Below, one piece after another: positions 8,891-16,882 of a stretch of DNA of 41,408 nucleotides. How positions within the stretch are numbered: position 1 is the stretch's first letter; the number at the start of each line of letters is the position of its first letter. Source of the DNA: an uncultured Eubacteriales bacterium. GTDB lineage: Bacteria > Bacillota > Clostridia > Christensenellales > Aristaeellaceae. The stretch lies in the NCBI GenBank assembly GCA_902764915.1, contig CACWXY010000033.1, positions 1-41,408 of the forward strand, given 5' to 3'. The notes under the pieces were generated by a model. It saw nothing but the letters and a program-made list of their open reading frames with translations. It ran no database searches and was not told the DNA's origin. A program made the translations under genes and the position numbers.

Positions 8891-9612
8891 AAAAGCACCT
8901 CCCGCGGAAAGACAGGGCCTTCCTTGCATACACGGCGCGGACCGTCCCTGGTTTCCAGGGAACAGCCCATACAGGCGCCAAAGCCGCAGCCCATCCGTTC
9001 CTCTAGGCTCAGCTGTGCGGGAGATGGTGTGCATCTGAGGAGTGCACGAAGCATGCCTTCCGGTCCGCAGGCGCATACATAGGGAATCGAGTCCGGCAGG
9101 GCATCCGTAACAAACCCCTTCTTCCCCAGAGAACCGTCTTCTGTGACAAGCACAGTGTTTATGCCCAGCTCGGCAAATGTATCCGCAAGGAATACGTCTT
9201 CGCGGCTGCGAAATCCCAGCACAGCCGTACATGCTTTTCCTGCCTCATGCAGTGCGCGTGCCAGGTATACCAGCGGCGGAATTCCGACACCTCCTCCCAC
9301 CAGTACGGCCCCGTCCGGGATTCGGGCCAGATCATAGCCGTGTCCCAGAGAGACAAGGGCATCGAATCGGGAACCGTTCGGCGCCTGTGTCATATAGGCG
9401 GTGCCTTTTCCCACACAGCGGTAGACCAGGGTCAGTGTATGGCCGTCAAAGTCGCATACGGAGATCGGGCGGCGAAGAAACAGTCCCGGGAGCGCCAGGT
9501 TGACGAACTGGCCGGGGAGCGGAGCAATCGGGTCTCGGGATGTCAGACGCATCCGATAGACGCTGGAGGTCAGCGCTTCCTGGCTTTGAAGGATCAGTTC
9601 CGTTTTCTGCAT
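8881..9612 (-). CDS. pyrK: dihydroorotate dehydrogenase B, electron-transfer subunit
   Basis: A 243-residue FAD and [2Fe-2S] protein that takes electrons from PyrD and reduces NAD. The flavin-binding barrel has RRPISVCDF (FAD phosphate contact) at about 50-58, the NAD domain has GGGVGIPPLVYLARAL, and the C-terminal cluster motif reads CGFGACMGCSLE...CKEGP with four cysteines. The ATG at 9612 lies just after GGAGAG; the longer upstream reading frame overlaps carB and has no ribosome site. It follows carB by ten bases and overlaps pyrD by ten. Confidence 0.95.
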   Translation of the reverse strand: MQKTELILQSQEALTSSVYRMRLTSRDPIAPLPGQFVNLALPGLFLRRPISVCDFDGHTLTLVYRCVGKGTAYMTQAPNGSRFDALVSLGHGYDLARIPDGAVLVGGGVGIPPLVYLARALHEAGKACTAVLGFRSREDVFLADTFAELGINTVLVTEDGSLGKKGFVTDALPDSIPYVCACGPEGMLRALLRCTPSPAQLSLEERMGCGFGACMGCSLETRDGPRRVCKEGPVFPREVLLWN

Positions 9613-9622
9613 GCTACTCTCC

Positions 9623-12600
9623 TCAGGCGTCAATGGTGGAAATGGTAATCGTGGTTTCCTCCAGCACATCCAGCAGCACGCGCACCGTATCCAGCGCGGT
9701 GAAGATCGAGACATTGTTCTCTGTTGCTGCCAGGCGGATGGAATGTCCGTCGGAAAGGGTGGAGGAGTCCAGAGAGCGGGTGTTGATGACGTATGCGATA
9801 TGTCCCTGACGCAGGGATTCTATAATTTCATCCGAACCATCGGAAATCTTGTGGAGCACATGCGTGCGGATTCCGTTTTCCTTGAGGAAGCGTGCCGTGC
9901 CTTCGGTAGCCTCGATATTAAAGCCCAGATTATAGAACCGCCGGATCAGCGGAAGCGCTTCCTCCTTATCCCGGTCGGCAATGGTTGCAAATACGGTGCC
10001 GTAATTCTGCAGGTGCATGCCGGATGCCTGCAGCGCCTTGTATAAGGCGCGGTTGAGCCGGTTATCGTAGCCGATGGCCTCGCCGGTGGACTTCATCTCC
10101 GGACTGAGATAGGCGTCGAGACCGCGGATCTTGTTGAAGGAGAAGACGGGAACCTTGACATACCAGCGTTTCTTTTCGTCGGGATAAATGGTGAAGATCC
10201 CCAGTTCTTTCAGGGATTTCCCGAGAATCACATCCGTGGCAATATCTGCCAGGCTGTAGCCGGTGGCCTTGGAAAGGAAGGGAACCGTACGGCTGGAGCG
10301 AGGATTGACTTCGATAATGTAGACCTGCTCGTTCTTATCCACAATAAACTGAATATTGTACAGTCCAACAATGCCGATACCGAGGCCCAGTGCTTTGGCA
10401 TACTGCAGGATAATTCCCTTGACCTTGTCAGAGATGGAGAAGGAGGGATAGACGGAGATGGAGTCACCGGAGTGTACACCGGTGCGTTCCACCAGCTCCA
10501 TGATCCCGGGCACGAATACCTGCTGCCCGTCGCAGATCGCGTCGACCTCGACCTCCTTGCCTTCAATATACCGGTCAACGAGGACCGGCTTATCTGCATC
10601 GATTTCCACAGCGGTCTGCAGGTAGTGGCGCAGCTGTGCTTCATCACCGACGATCTGCATGGCACGTCCGCCGAGCACAAAGCTCGGGCGCACCAGAACG
10701 GGATAGCCGATCTCCTCGGCGGCACGCACGCCATCCTCAATCCGGGTGACGGCACGGCCCTTGGGCTGCGGAATGTTCAGCTCCAGAAGCAGCTTTTCAA
10801 AGCTGTCGCGGTTTTCTGCGCGCTCAATAGCGGCACAGTCTGTTCCGATGATTTTTACGCCGCGGTTTTCCAGGGGCTGCGCCAGGTTAATGGCAGTTTG
10901 TCCGCCCAGGGAGGCAATTACGCCTTCAGGCTGTTCCAGATACAGAATATCCATGACGGACTCGGGCGTCAGCGGCTCGAAATAGAGCTTGTCGGCCGTG
11001 GTGTAGTCGGTGGATACGGTTTCCGGATTATTGTTGATAATGATTGCTTCATACCCTGCCCGACGGATGGTCATGACCGCATGGACGGTGGAGTAGTCAA
11101 ACTCCACTCCCTGGCCGATGCGGATCGGGCCGGCACCCAGCACGACAATCTTTTTCCGGTCTGAGCGGCGGGATACGCCTTCTCCAGTATAGGAGGAATA
11201 GAAGTAGGGGATATAGGCACCGGTATGGCAGGTGTCGACCATGCGGTATACCGGGTGAATGTCGGCGTTCATGCGTGCCTGCCATACATCCAGTTCTTTC
11301 CAGTTCCAGAGCCTGGCAATACAGGGATCCGAGAATCCCATGCGCTTGGCCTCAAGGAGGACAGAGAGATCCCCGGCATGCCCGGAAAGCTTCTTTTCCA
11401 TATCGGTGATCTTCTTCAGGGACTGAAGGAAGAGCGGTGTAATCTTGGTGCAGTCATAGACGGTGTCCAGATCCGTGTCCCTTCGGATGAGCTCAGTAAT
11501 GGCAAAGATACCGTCGGCGTGGAATTCCGAGGCATAGGCCAGCAGGGCATCCGTATCCATGTCGGAAAAGCGTGGGAGATACAGATGCGTGGCGCCGATC
11601 TCCAGGGAGGACACGGACTTGAGCATGCATTCTTCCAGATTGGATCCGATGCCCATGACCTCACCGGTAGCCTTCATCTGGGTACCCAGCGTATTCGGCG
11701 CAGAGGCGAACTTGTCAAAGGGGAAGCGTGGGAACTTGGCCACCACATAGTCCAGGGACGGCTCAAAAGCGGCGGTCGTATTGGCAATGGCGATATCCTC
11801 CAGCAGCATGCCCACGGCAATCTTTGCGGTGACCCGGGCAATGGGATAGCCAGACGCCTTGGAAGCCAGTGCCGAAGAGCGCGAAACGCGGGGATTGACT
11901 TCGATAAGATAATACTCGGAGGTTTCCGGGTGCAGGGCAAACTGAACGTTGCAGCCGCCTTCAATCTTCAGCTCACGGATAATCCGGATCGCGGAATCAT
12001 TGAGCATTTTCAGGTCATGGTCATTCAGGCTCATGATCGGTGCGACCACAATGGAATCGCCGGTATGCACGCCTACCGGGTCCACGTTTTCCATACCACA
12101 GATGGTGATGGCGTGGTCAGCGCTGTCACGCATGACCTCAAACTCAATCTCCTTGTATCCACGTACGCTTTTTTCAATCAGCACCTGATGCACGGGCGAA
12201 AGCCGGAAGGCATTGATGCCGATTTCTTCCAGTTCCTGAGGGTTATTGGCAAACCCGCCGCCGGTACCTCCCAGTGTAAAGGCAGGCCGCAGCACGACCG
12301 GGTATCCAATACGTTCGGCAGCAGCGCGCGCTTCCTCCAGGGAATAGGTGATCTCCGAGGGAATCGTGGGTTCTCCGATGGACTGGCACATTTCCTTGAA
12401 CAGCTCCCGGTCTTCTGCGCGCTCAATGGAGCTGGAGGGCGTTCCCAGCAGTTCCACATGACATTCCTTGAGCACGCCCTTGCGCTCCAGCTGCATGGCC
12501 AGATTCAGACCTGTCTGACCGCCAATGCCGGGCACAATGGCATCGGGACGCTCATAGCGCAGGATCTTGGCGACATATTCCAGTGTCAGGGGTTCCATGT

Positions 12601-12793
12601 AGACCTTGTCAGCAATCGTGGTGTCTGTCATGATGGTCGCCGGGTTGGAGTTGACCAGTACTACCTCATAACCTTCCTCTTTCAGGGCCAGACAGGCCTG
12701 CGTACCGGCATAGTCGAACTCTGCGGCCTGACCGATGACGATCGGACCGGAACCGATGATGAGAATTTTCTTGATGTCTGTGCGCTTTGCCAT
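9623..12793 (-). CDS. carB: carbamoyl phosphate synthase, large subunit
   Basis: Makes carbamoyl phosphate from bicarbonate, ammonia (normally tunnelled from CarA) and two ATP. The 1056-residue protein has the two homologous ATP-grasp halves: IIGSGPIVIGQAAEFDYAG at the N-terminus, its repeat VLGAGPIRIGQGVEFDYS near residue 555, and the GGQTGLNLA/GGQTAINLA pair. A C-terminal methylglyoxal-synthase-like regulatory domain covers about 925-1056 (IEATEGTARFLKENGIRTHV). Length is normal. The start has AAGGAGG. The small subunit carA is not next to it, nor anywhere in the window, so the glutaminase must be encoded elsewhere. It lies 16 bases after pyrC. Confidence 0.97.
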   Translation of the reverse strand: MAKRTDIKKILIIGSGPIVIGQAAEFDYAGTQACLALKEEGYEVVLVNSNPATIMTDTTIADKVYMEPLTLEYVAKILRYERPDAIVPGIGGQTGLNLAMQLERKGVLKECHVELLGTPSSSIERAEDRELFKEMCQSIGEPTIPSEITYSLEEARAAAERIGYPVVLRPAFTLGGTGGGFANNPQELEEIGINAFRLSPVHQVLIEKSVRGYKEIEFEVMRDSADHAITICGMENVDPVGVHTGDSIVVAPIMSLNDHDLKMLNDSAIRIIRELKIEGGCNVQFALHPETSEYYLIEVNPRVSRSSALASKASGYPIARVTAKIAVGMLLEDIAIANTTAAFEPSLDYVVAKFPRFPFDKFASAPNTLGTQMKATGEVMGIGSNLEECMLKSVSSLEIGATHLYLPRFSDMDTDALLAYASEFHADGIFAITELIRRDTDLDTVYDCTKITPLFLQSLKKITDMEKKLSGHAGDLSVLLEAKRMGFSDPCIARLWNWKELDVWQARMNADIHPVYRMVDTCHTGAYIPYFYSSYTGEGVSRRSDRKKIVVLGAGPIRIGQGVEFDYSTVHAVMTIRRAGYEAIIINNNPETVSTDYTTADKLYFEPLTPESVMDILYLEQPEGVIASLGGQTAINLAQPLENRGVKIIGTDCAAIERAENRDSFEKLLLELNIPQPKGRAVTRIEDGVRAAEEIGYPVLVRPSFVLGGRAMQIVGDEAQLRHYLQTAVEIDADKPVLVDRYIEGKEVEVDAICDGQQVFVPGIMELVERTGVHSGDSISVYPSFSISDKVKGIILQYAKALGLGIGIVGLYNIQFIVDKNEQVYIIEVNPRSSRTVPFLSKATGYSLADIATDVILGKSLKELGIFTIYPDEKKRWYVKVPVFSFNKIRGLDAYLSPEMKSTGEAIGYDNRLNRALYKALQASGMHLQNYGTVFATIADRDKEEALPLIRRFYNLGFNIEATEGTARFLKENGIRTHVLHKISDGSDEIIESLRQGHIAYVINTRSLDSSTLSDGHSIRLAATENNVSIFTALDTVRVLLDVLEETTITISTIDA

Positions 12794-12809
12794 AAATATG
12801 CCTCCTTTT

Positions 12810-14015
12810 TTACAGTCGGATCCCCGTCTCCGGGGCGGTATAGACAAGCTTGCCATTGCATACGGTGGCAAGACAGGAACCGAAGACCTGCATGCCTTCA
12901 AAAGGTGTGGATTTGCCCATGGAAAGGAAGTCCTTGGGATCAATGGTATAGGATCGGGTCAGATCCCAGAGAGTGTAGCTGTTTTCTTCCTGCGCGATCT
13001 GAAAGCGCCGTCGTGGACGGACCGTGATTGCCTGAAGCAGCTGCTCCAGGGAAAGAAGGCCCGGCTTGACCAGGAAGGTGTAGAGCACAGGAAAGGCGGT
13101 CTCTATGCCGACAATCCCAAAACTGCTGCCGCGAAGACCACGGCTTTTCTCCTCAGCGCTGTGAGGTGCGTGGTCTGTGGCAATCATATCAATGGTCCCA
13201 TCCGCAAGCCCTTCCAGGAGAGCCTCTCTGTCATCCGGCGATCGAAGCGGCGGATTCATTTTCCATTTTCCCAGGTCCTCCAGATGGGAATCATCCAGGA
13301 CTAGATAGTGCGGGGCTGTTTCGCAGGTGACATTGACACCGCTTTTCTTGGCGTCCCGTATGATCTGAACGCTTTCCCTGCAGGAAATATGGCATACATG
13401 ATAGGCACATCCGGTATCCGCGCTCAGCCTGATATCGCGCTCAATCTGCCGCCACTCGCTTTCAGATGCAATGCCGGGCAGCCCGTGATCCCGGGCCCAT
13501 GCGCCTGCGTGGATGACACCGCCGTGCAGAAGGCTGTTGACTTCACAGTGTGCGACAATCATTTTTCCGAGTGCTTTGCATTGCTGCATGGCTTCCTGCA
13601 TGCGGTCATCGCTCTGTACGCCATGCCCGTCATCGGAAAAGGCGATAACGTCCTTGGCCATGCCGGCGAGATCGGCGAGTGCCTCGCCTTTCTGTCCGAC
13701 GGTAATGGCGCCATAGGGATGAACATGAATACAGGCGTCCCGACGGATCAGCGCGAGCTCTTCTTCCAGGTGTGCCCGGCTGTCAGGTACCGGGTTCAGG
13801 TTTGGCATGGCACATACATCCGTATACCCGCCGCGTGCGGCTGCGCGGCTGGCGGTGCGGATGGTTTCCTTATACGAAAAACCCGGCTCTCTGAAATGTA
13901 CATGAACATCACAGAAGCCGGGAAAAACAGTGACAGGACACGAAGAGAACAGGGGAATAAGCCTATCGTCCATAGGCGCATGATGATGGAAAGAAGTGCG
14001 CTTGGCGTCCGGCAT
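12810..14015 (-). CDS. pyrC: dihydroorotase, class I
   Basis: A zinc metalloenzyme that cyclises carbamoyl aspartate to dihydroorotate. The 401-residue protein has the metal-binding DVHVHFREPG, later AHCEVNSLLHGG and VCHISCRES (metal His residues), and ATDHAPHSAEEK with the catalytic Asp. It lacks the usual ~45-residue N-terminal beta segment before the barrel, having only about 35 residues before the HxH motif. I chose the ATG at 14015, ten bases after GGGAGG; an alternative ATG (MDDRL) lies about 45 bases further in without a ribosome site. It is the first gene of the operon and sits just behind the attenuator terminator. Confidence 0.95.
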   Translation of the reverse strand: MPDAKRTSFHHHAPMDDRLIPLFSSCPVTVFPGFCDVHVHFREPGFSYKETIRTASRAAARGGYTDVCAMPNLNPVPDSRAHLEEELALIRRDACIHVHPYGAITVGQKGEALADLAGMAKDVIAFSDDGHGVQSDDRMQEAMQQCKALGKMIVAHCEVNSLLHGGVIHAGAWARDHGLPGIASESEWRQIERDIRLSADTGCAYHVCHISCRESVQIIRDAKKSGVNVTCETAPHYLVLDDSHLEDLGKWKMNPPLRSPDDREALLEGLADGTIDMIATDHAPHSAEEKSRGLRGSSFGIVGIETAFPVLYTFLVKPGLLSLEQLLQAITVRPRRRFQIAQEENSYTLWDLTRSYTIDPKDFLSMGKSTPFEGMQVFGSCLATVCNGKLVYTAPETGIRL

Positions 14016-14038
14016 GTGACATGAACCTCCCTGCTTGC

Positions 14039-14063
14039 AAAAAATCCTGCCGCAAGGGCAGGA
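14039..14063 (-). terminator. pyr attenuator terminator
   Basis: On the minus strand TCCTGCC-CTTGC-GGCAGGA is followed by TTTTTT, 24 bases before the pyrC ATG. Together with the PyrR motif upstream it forms a transcription attenuator: the operon is read only if this hairpin is prevented. Confidence 0.88.
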
Positions 14064-14101
14064 CAAAAAGACAGATTCAGGCGTGCACGCATGCTCGCAT
14101 C

Positions 14102-14140
14102 AAACCTTCTTGCCAGCCTCACGGGACCGGTTTAAAGACG
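14102..14140 (-). promoter_or_regulatory. PyrR-binding RNA element in the pyr leader
   Basis: The minus-strand leader contains GGTCCCGTGAGGCT (14115-14128), matching the PyrR anti-antiterminator consensus ARUCCNGNGAGGYU at all but the first base. It is flanked by CTTTAAACC and GGCAAGAAGG, which pair around it as in known Bacillota PyrR sites. In that family PyrR with UMP binds here and lets the downstream terminator form. The pyrR gene itself is not in the window. Confidence 0.85.
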
Positions 14141-14150
14141 GGTTGTGCGT

Positions 14151-14179
14151 ATTATACGGGGTCTGCAAGGACTCGTCAA
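14151..14179 (-). promoter_or_regulatory. promoter of the pyrimidine operon
   Basis: TTGACG and a perfect TATAAT are separated by 17 bases on the minus strand. A start near 14144 would place the PyrR element directly at the 5' end of the transcript. Confidence 0.9.
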
Positions 14180-14273
14180 CGGGAAAATCCGGGCAGAAAT
14201 CTTCCTGCCAGGCCAAGTTATGGTCCGGATCAGGCAGGATAGGCTGTGCATCCAGTCTGCAGGGAAGTATGCT

Positions 14274-15203
14274 TCATGTGAGCAGCAGCTGTCCCAGCCG
14301 TGTCATCGGGCTCTGCATGAGAAACCCGCCGCGAATGAGCGCCGGTGCGCGGTGCAGCTTGGGAAGACGGCGGATATGCAGGAATGTTTCCAGGGTCTCC
14401 TGCGCCTGTGGGGGAAGACTTTTTCCGAGCGTATCCCGGAGGCACTCCGCTTCCCGCCAGTTCCAGTCCATGCGTGCTTTTGTGCGTTTCCATCCGGTGA
14501 CGGCATGCAGTACACGGGAAAGCGTACCCTTCTGGCTGGCGCCGATCTGGTTATGCGCGTGCTGACGATAGCTCACAAGGCTCTCCGCAATGGGAAATAC
14601 CGTACCGAAGGCTGCTGCGGTCTGCGCGATCAGCCAGTCATGCATGAAAAGGTCACTGCCGATGGCCTTGACAGCCAGTGCCCGGAGCGGTTCATTGAGA
14701 AGCATGGTACAGCCTGTTACATTGTTCTGGACCAGAAAGGCAGGCAGCCCGGTTGCCGAAAAATCCCATCCCTGGTGCTGGAACATGGACGGAAAAAGCA
14801 GGCGGCCTTCACTGTCAATGACAGACAGATCCGAATGCACCAGGCATGGAAGACCAGGATGCGTCTGCTCTGCCCGTGCCATTTCCTCACGGGTGCGGGA
14901 AAGCCGGTTTTTCTGCCATACATCATCCTGATCGCAGAGCGCAATCAGACCGGATACCTGGGTGAGCATATCCAGAAAATTCCCTGCAGGCCCCAGATGC
15001 TCTCCCTGATGCGCGCCATGAAAGAAGCGCGGATCCCTGTCACAGAAAGCGCGTATGCAGGCAGCGGAGGCATCGGTGGAGCCGTCATCCTGGATCAGTA
15101 CGCGAAAAGCCGGATCGTCCTGGGCAGCAAGAGAAGCAAGCTGCTGTTCCAGATAGGGCATGCCGTTATAGACGGCCATGCATACGGTGATAGGCGTCAC
15201 CAT
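14274..15203 (-). CDS. family 2 glycosyltransferase
   Basis: A 309-residue GT-A enzyme that would add a sugar from a nucleotide donor to a surface glycan or lipid-linked acceptor. The N-terminal nucleotide-binding region reads TVCMAVYNGMPYLEQQL, then QDDGSTD at about 32-38 and the metal-binding CDQDDVW at about 82-88. The C-terminal half holds HDWLI and YRQHAHNQIG, typical of rhamnosyl and related transferases. No membrane helix is evident. The ATG at 15203 overlaps the end of the preceding glycosyltransferase by seven bases, so the two are coupled. A weak GC-rich hairpin lies between this gene and the pyr promoter. Donor and acceptor cannot be told. Confidence 0.9.
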   Translation of the reverse strand: MVTPITVCMAVYNGMPYLEQQLASLAAQDDPAFRVLIQDDGSTDASAACIRAFCDRDPRFFHGAHQGEHLGPAGNFLDMLTQVSGLIALCDQDDVWQKNRLSRTREEMARAEQTHPGLPCLVHSDLSVIDSEGRLLFPSMFQHQGWDFSATGLPAFLVQNNVTGCTMLLNEPLRALAVKAIGSDLFMHDWLIAQTAAAFGTVFPIAESLVSYRQHAHNQIGASQKGTLSRVLHAVTGWKRTKARMDWNWREAECLRDTLGKSLPPQAQETLETFLHIRRLPKLHRAPALIRGGFLMQSPMTRLGQLLLT

Positions 15204-15967
15204 TTGAGCCCCCATTTCGCGAAATATTTGATCGTGGAGGAGATATGCATCATCAGCAGTTTCTTGCTGTGGGCACTCCCCCGGTTCCAGGCATGGGTGA
15301 CGCACATCTGCGGATGATAGACAATCTTGCCCATGCGCAGGGCTTTCAATGACAGATCCGTATCCTCATGATAGAGGAAGAAGCGGGGATCAAACCCTTG
15401 CATGCGATAGAATGCATGCGTGCGTATGAGCAGAAAACAGCCGGTGGCAAACTCCACCTCTACAGGCTCCGAGATGTCCTCGTCGGCCAGCGTGAACTCC
15501 CTTCGCCATGCAGCGAACGGACCACCGTGCTTTTCCAGCGGCCCTCCGAGAAGATAGCGGACTGTAGGCCGTCTTCGGGGCAGAAACTGTTCCGTTCCGT
15601 CAGGATTCAGGACACGGGGCGTGAGAATGACGACATCCTCGTGCTGGTCCATATATTGGATCATACGTTCAATCAGGTCCGGCGCAAAGGTAATATCCGG
15701 ATTCAGAATCAGATGATACCGGGAACGCAGAAGCGGAATGACTGCATTATTGGCGCGTCCATAGCCGATATTCTTCTTCTGCGGCAGTATGACAGCATCC
15801 GGGCATTCCAGCTGAACAAACTGCGCGGTGACATCTTCCGGAGAATTGTCCACTACATACAGGGAAACGGGCACGGTCGATTCTGCTATGCACCGGGCGG
15901 TATTTTCAACAGACTTGTCAGAGTGATACAGGACCATACAAGCGGAAACACGGGGATCAGACAGCAT
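15197..15967 (-). CDS. family 2 glycosyltransferase, rhamnosyltransferase-like
   Basis: A 256-residue GT-A enzyme. It has SACMVLYHSD at the N-terminus, VVDNSPEDVT, the NIGYGRANN motif at about 82-90, the metal-binding LNPDITF at about 105-111, ATGCFLLIRTHAF, and FFLYHEDTDLSLKALRMG as acceptor or catalytic loop. These are the hallmarks of the WbbL/RfbF-type rhamnosyltransferase group. The ATG has AAAGGAGA seven bases upstream. It is the first gene of a two-gene unit with an extended -10 promoter, divergent from the GntR gene. A role in cell-wall or capsular polysaccharide is the likely reading. Confidence 0.9.
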   Translation of the reverse strand: MLSDPRVSACMVLYHSDKSVENTARCIAESTVPVSLYVVDNSPEDVTAQFVQLECPDAVILPQKKNIGYGRANNAVIPLLRSRYHLILNPDITFAPDLIERMIQYMDQHEDVVILTPRVLNPDGTEQFLPRRRPTVRYLLGGPLEKHGGPFAAWRREFTLADEDISEPVEVEFATGCFLLIRTHAFYRMQGFDPRFFLYHEDTDLSLKALRMGKIVYHPQMCVTHAWNRGSAHSKKLLMMHISSTIKYFAKWGLKW

Positions 15968-15993
15968 GGAAACGTCTCCTTTCGACTTGAGTG

Positions 15994-16002
15994 AGTATAA
16001 CA
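15994..16002 (-). promoter_or_regulatory. extended -10 promoter for the glycosyltransferases
   Basis: TGTTATACT on the minus strand, 27 bases before the ATG at 15967. No good -35 is visible, which fits an extended -10 type. Confidence 0.5.
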
Positions 16003-16065
16003 CAACTTCGAATCCTGGCACAGACCCGGGCCGCGGACGCGAACGTTTTCCTTTGCGGGCAGAAG

Positions 16066-16074
16066 TGTTATAAT
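16066..16074 (+). promoter_or_regulatory. extended -10 promoter for the GntR operon
   Basis: TGTTATAAT, 42 bases before the GntR start, with a weak -35. It lies back to back with the divergent TGTTATACT at 15994. Confidence 0.6.
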
Positions 16075-16115
16075 GCCCGTGTTCGTGAGACAGGCGGAGA
16101 AAGGGAGAAGGAAAC

Positions 16116-16814
16116 ATGGGACAGAGCATGACGCCGCGGTATCAGGTGCTGGCAACGGAACTGAAGAAACAGCTGGCAGACGGTGTCTACCCCGTGCATT
16201 CCAAGATCCCTTCAGAACACACGCTCGGTGCGCAGTTTCATGTCAGTCGCGTGACCGTGCGGAAGGCACTGGAGATTCTTGAGGGCGAAGGCCTTCTGGA
16301 GAGGATACAGGGCAGCGGAACCTTTGTTTCCTCGCCTCGGATTGAGAAGAACCTTCTGCACAGTACAAGCTTTCACGATACCTGCCGTATGATGGGGGTT
16401 TGTCCGTCGACCCGCGTCATCGATGCGAGAATGGTGGAGGCTGGTGAGCGGGACAGAAAGATGCTGCAGGATGCTCTTTTACAGACTGTATTCAAGGTGA
16501 CAAGGCTGTGCCTTGCCGATAATGAACCGGTAATGCTGGAGAAGAACACCTATGCACCGCTGGCTTTTTTCCTGGAAAAGGAAGATCTTTCGGGATCCAT
16601 CTATGCGCTGCTGTGCAATCATGGTGTGATTCCGGACCGGGGAAGTCATGCGATTGCACTGCGCTATGCCGATGCCGAGGATGCCCGTCTTTTGAATGTA
16701 TCCCAGGGAGAAGCGCTTCTGGAGGTCAGCGAGGCCATCCTGGACCGCAGGGGTCGGATGATTCACTATTCGATTCAGCATGTCCGGGGTGATCGCTTTA
16801 CCTTCCGCATCTGA
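16116..16814 (+). CDS. GntR family regulator with UTRA domain (HutC type)
   Basis: A 232-residue DNA-binding regulator. The winged helix at about 5-75 contains YQVLATELKKQLADGVYPV, KIPSEHTLGAQFHVSRVTVRKALEIL and the wing GLLERIQGSGTFV. The C-terminal UTRA ligand-binding domain covers about 90-232 (VFKVTRLCLADNEPVMLEKN, ALLEVSEAILDRRG, IHYSIQHVRGDRFTF). Such regulators usually sense a sugar phosphate or amino compound. The ATG follows GGGAGAAGG. It is the first gene of a likely five-gene operon and 69 bases separate it from the NYN-LOTUS gene, with no terminator between. The effector is unknown, and none of the downstream genes is an obvious sugar enzyme. Confidence 0.93.
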   Translation: MGQSMTPRYQVLATELKKQLADGVYPVHSKIPSEHTLGAQFHVSRVTVRKALEILEGEGLLERIQGSGTFVSSPRIEKNLLHSTSFHDTCRMMGVCPSTRVIDARMVEAGERDRKMLQDALLQTVFKVTRLCLADNEPVMLEKNTYAPLAFFLEKEDLSGSIYALLCNHGVIPDRGSHAIALRYADAEDARLLNVSQGEALLEVSEAILDRRGRMIHYSIQHVRGDRFTFRI

Positions 16815-16882
16815 ATGGGAAAAAAGGGTGTAATTCCTCGAATATGACGGCAGGAAAGCACCGGAAGGAAAGGAAGAATGCT

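Noticed and set aside
15997..16129. N-terminal extension of the second glycosyltransferase
   Set aside because: The extended frame crosses the promoter region and lacks a ribosome site; the protein starts naturally at the ATG at 15967.
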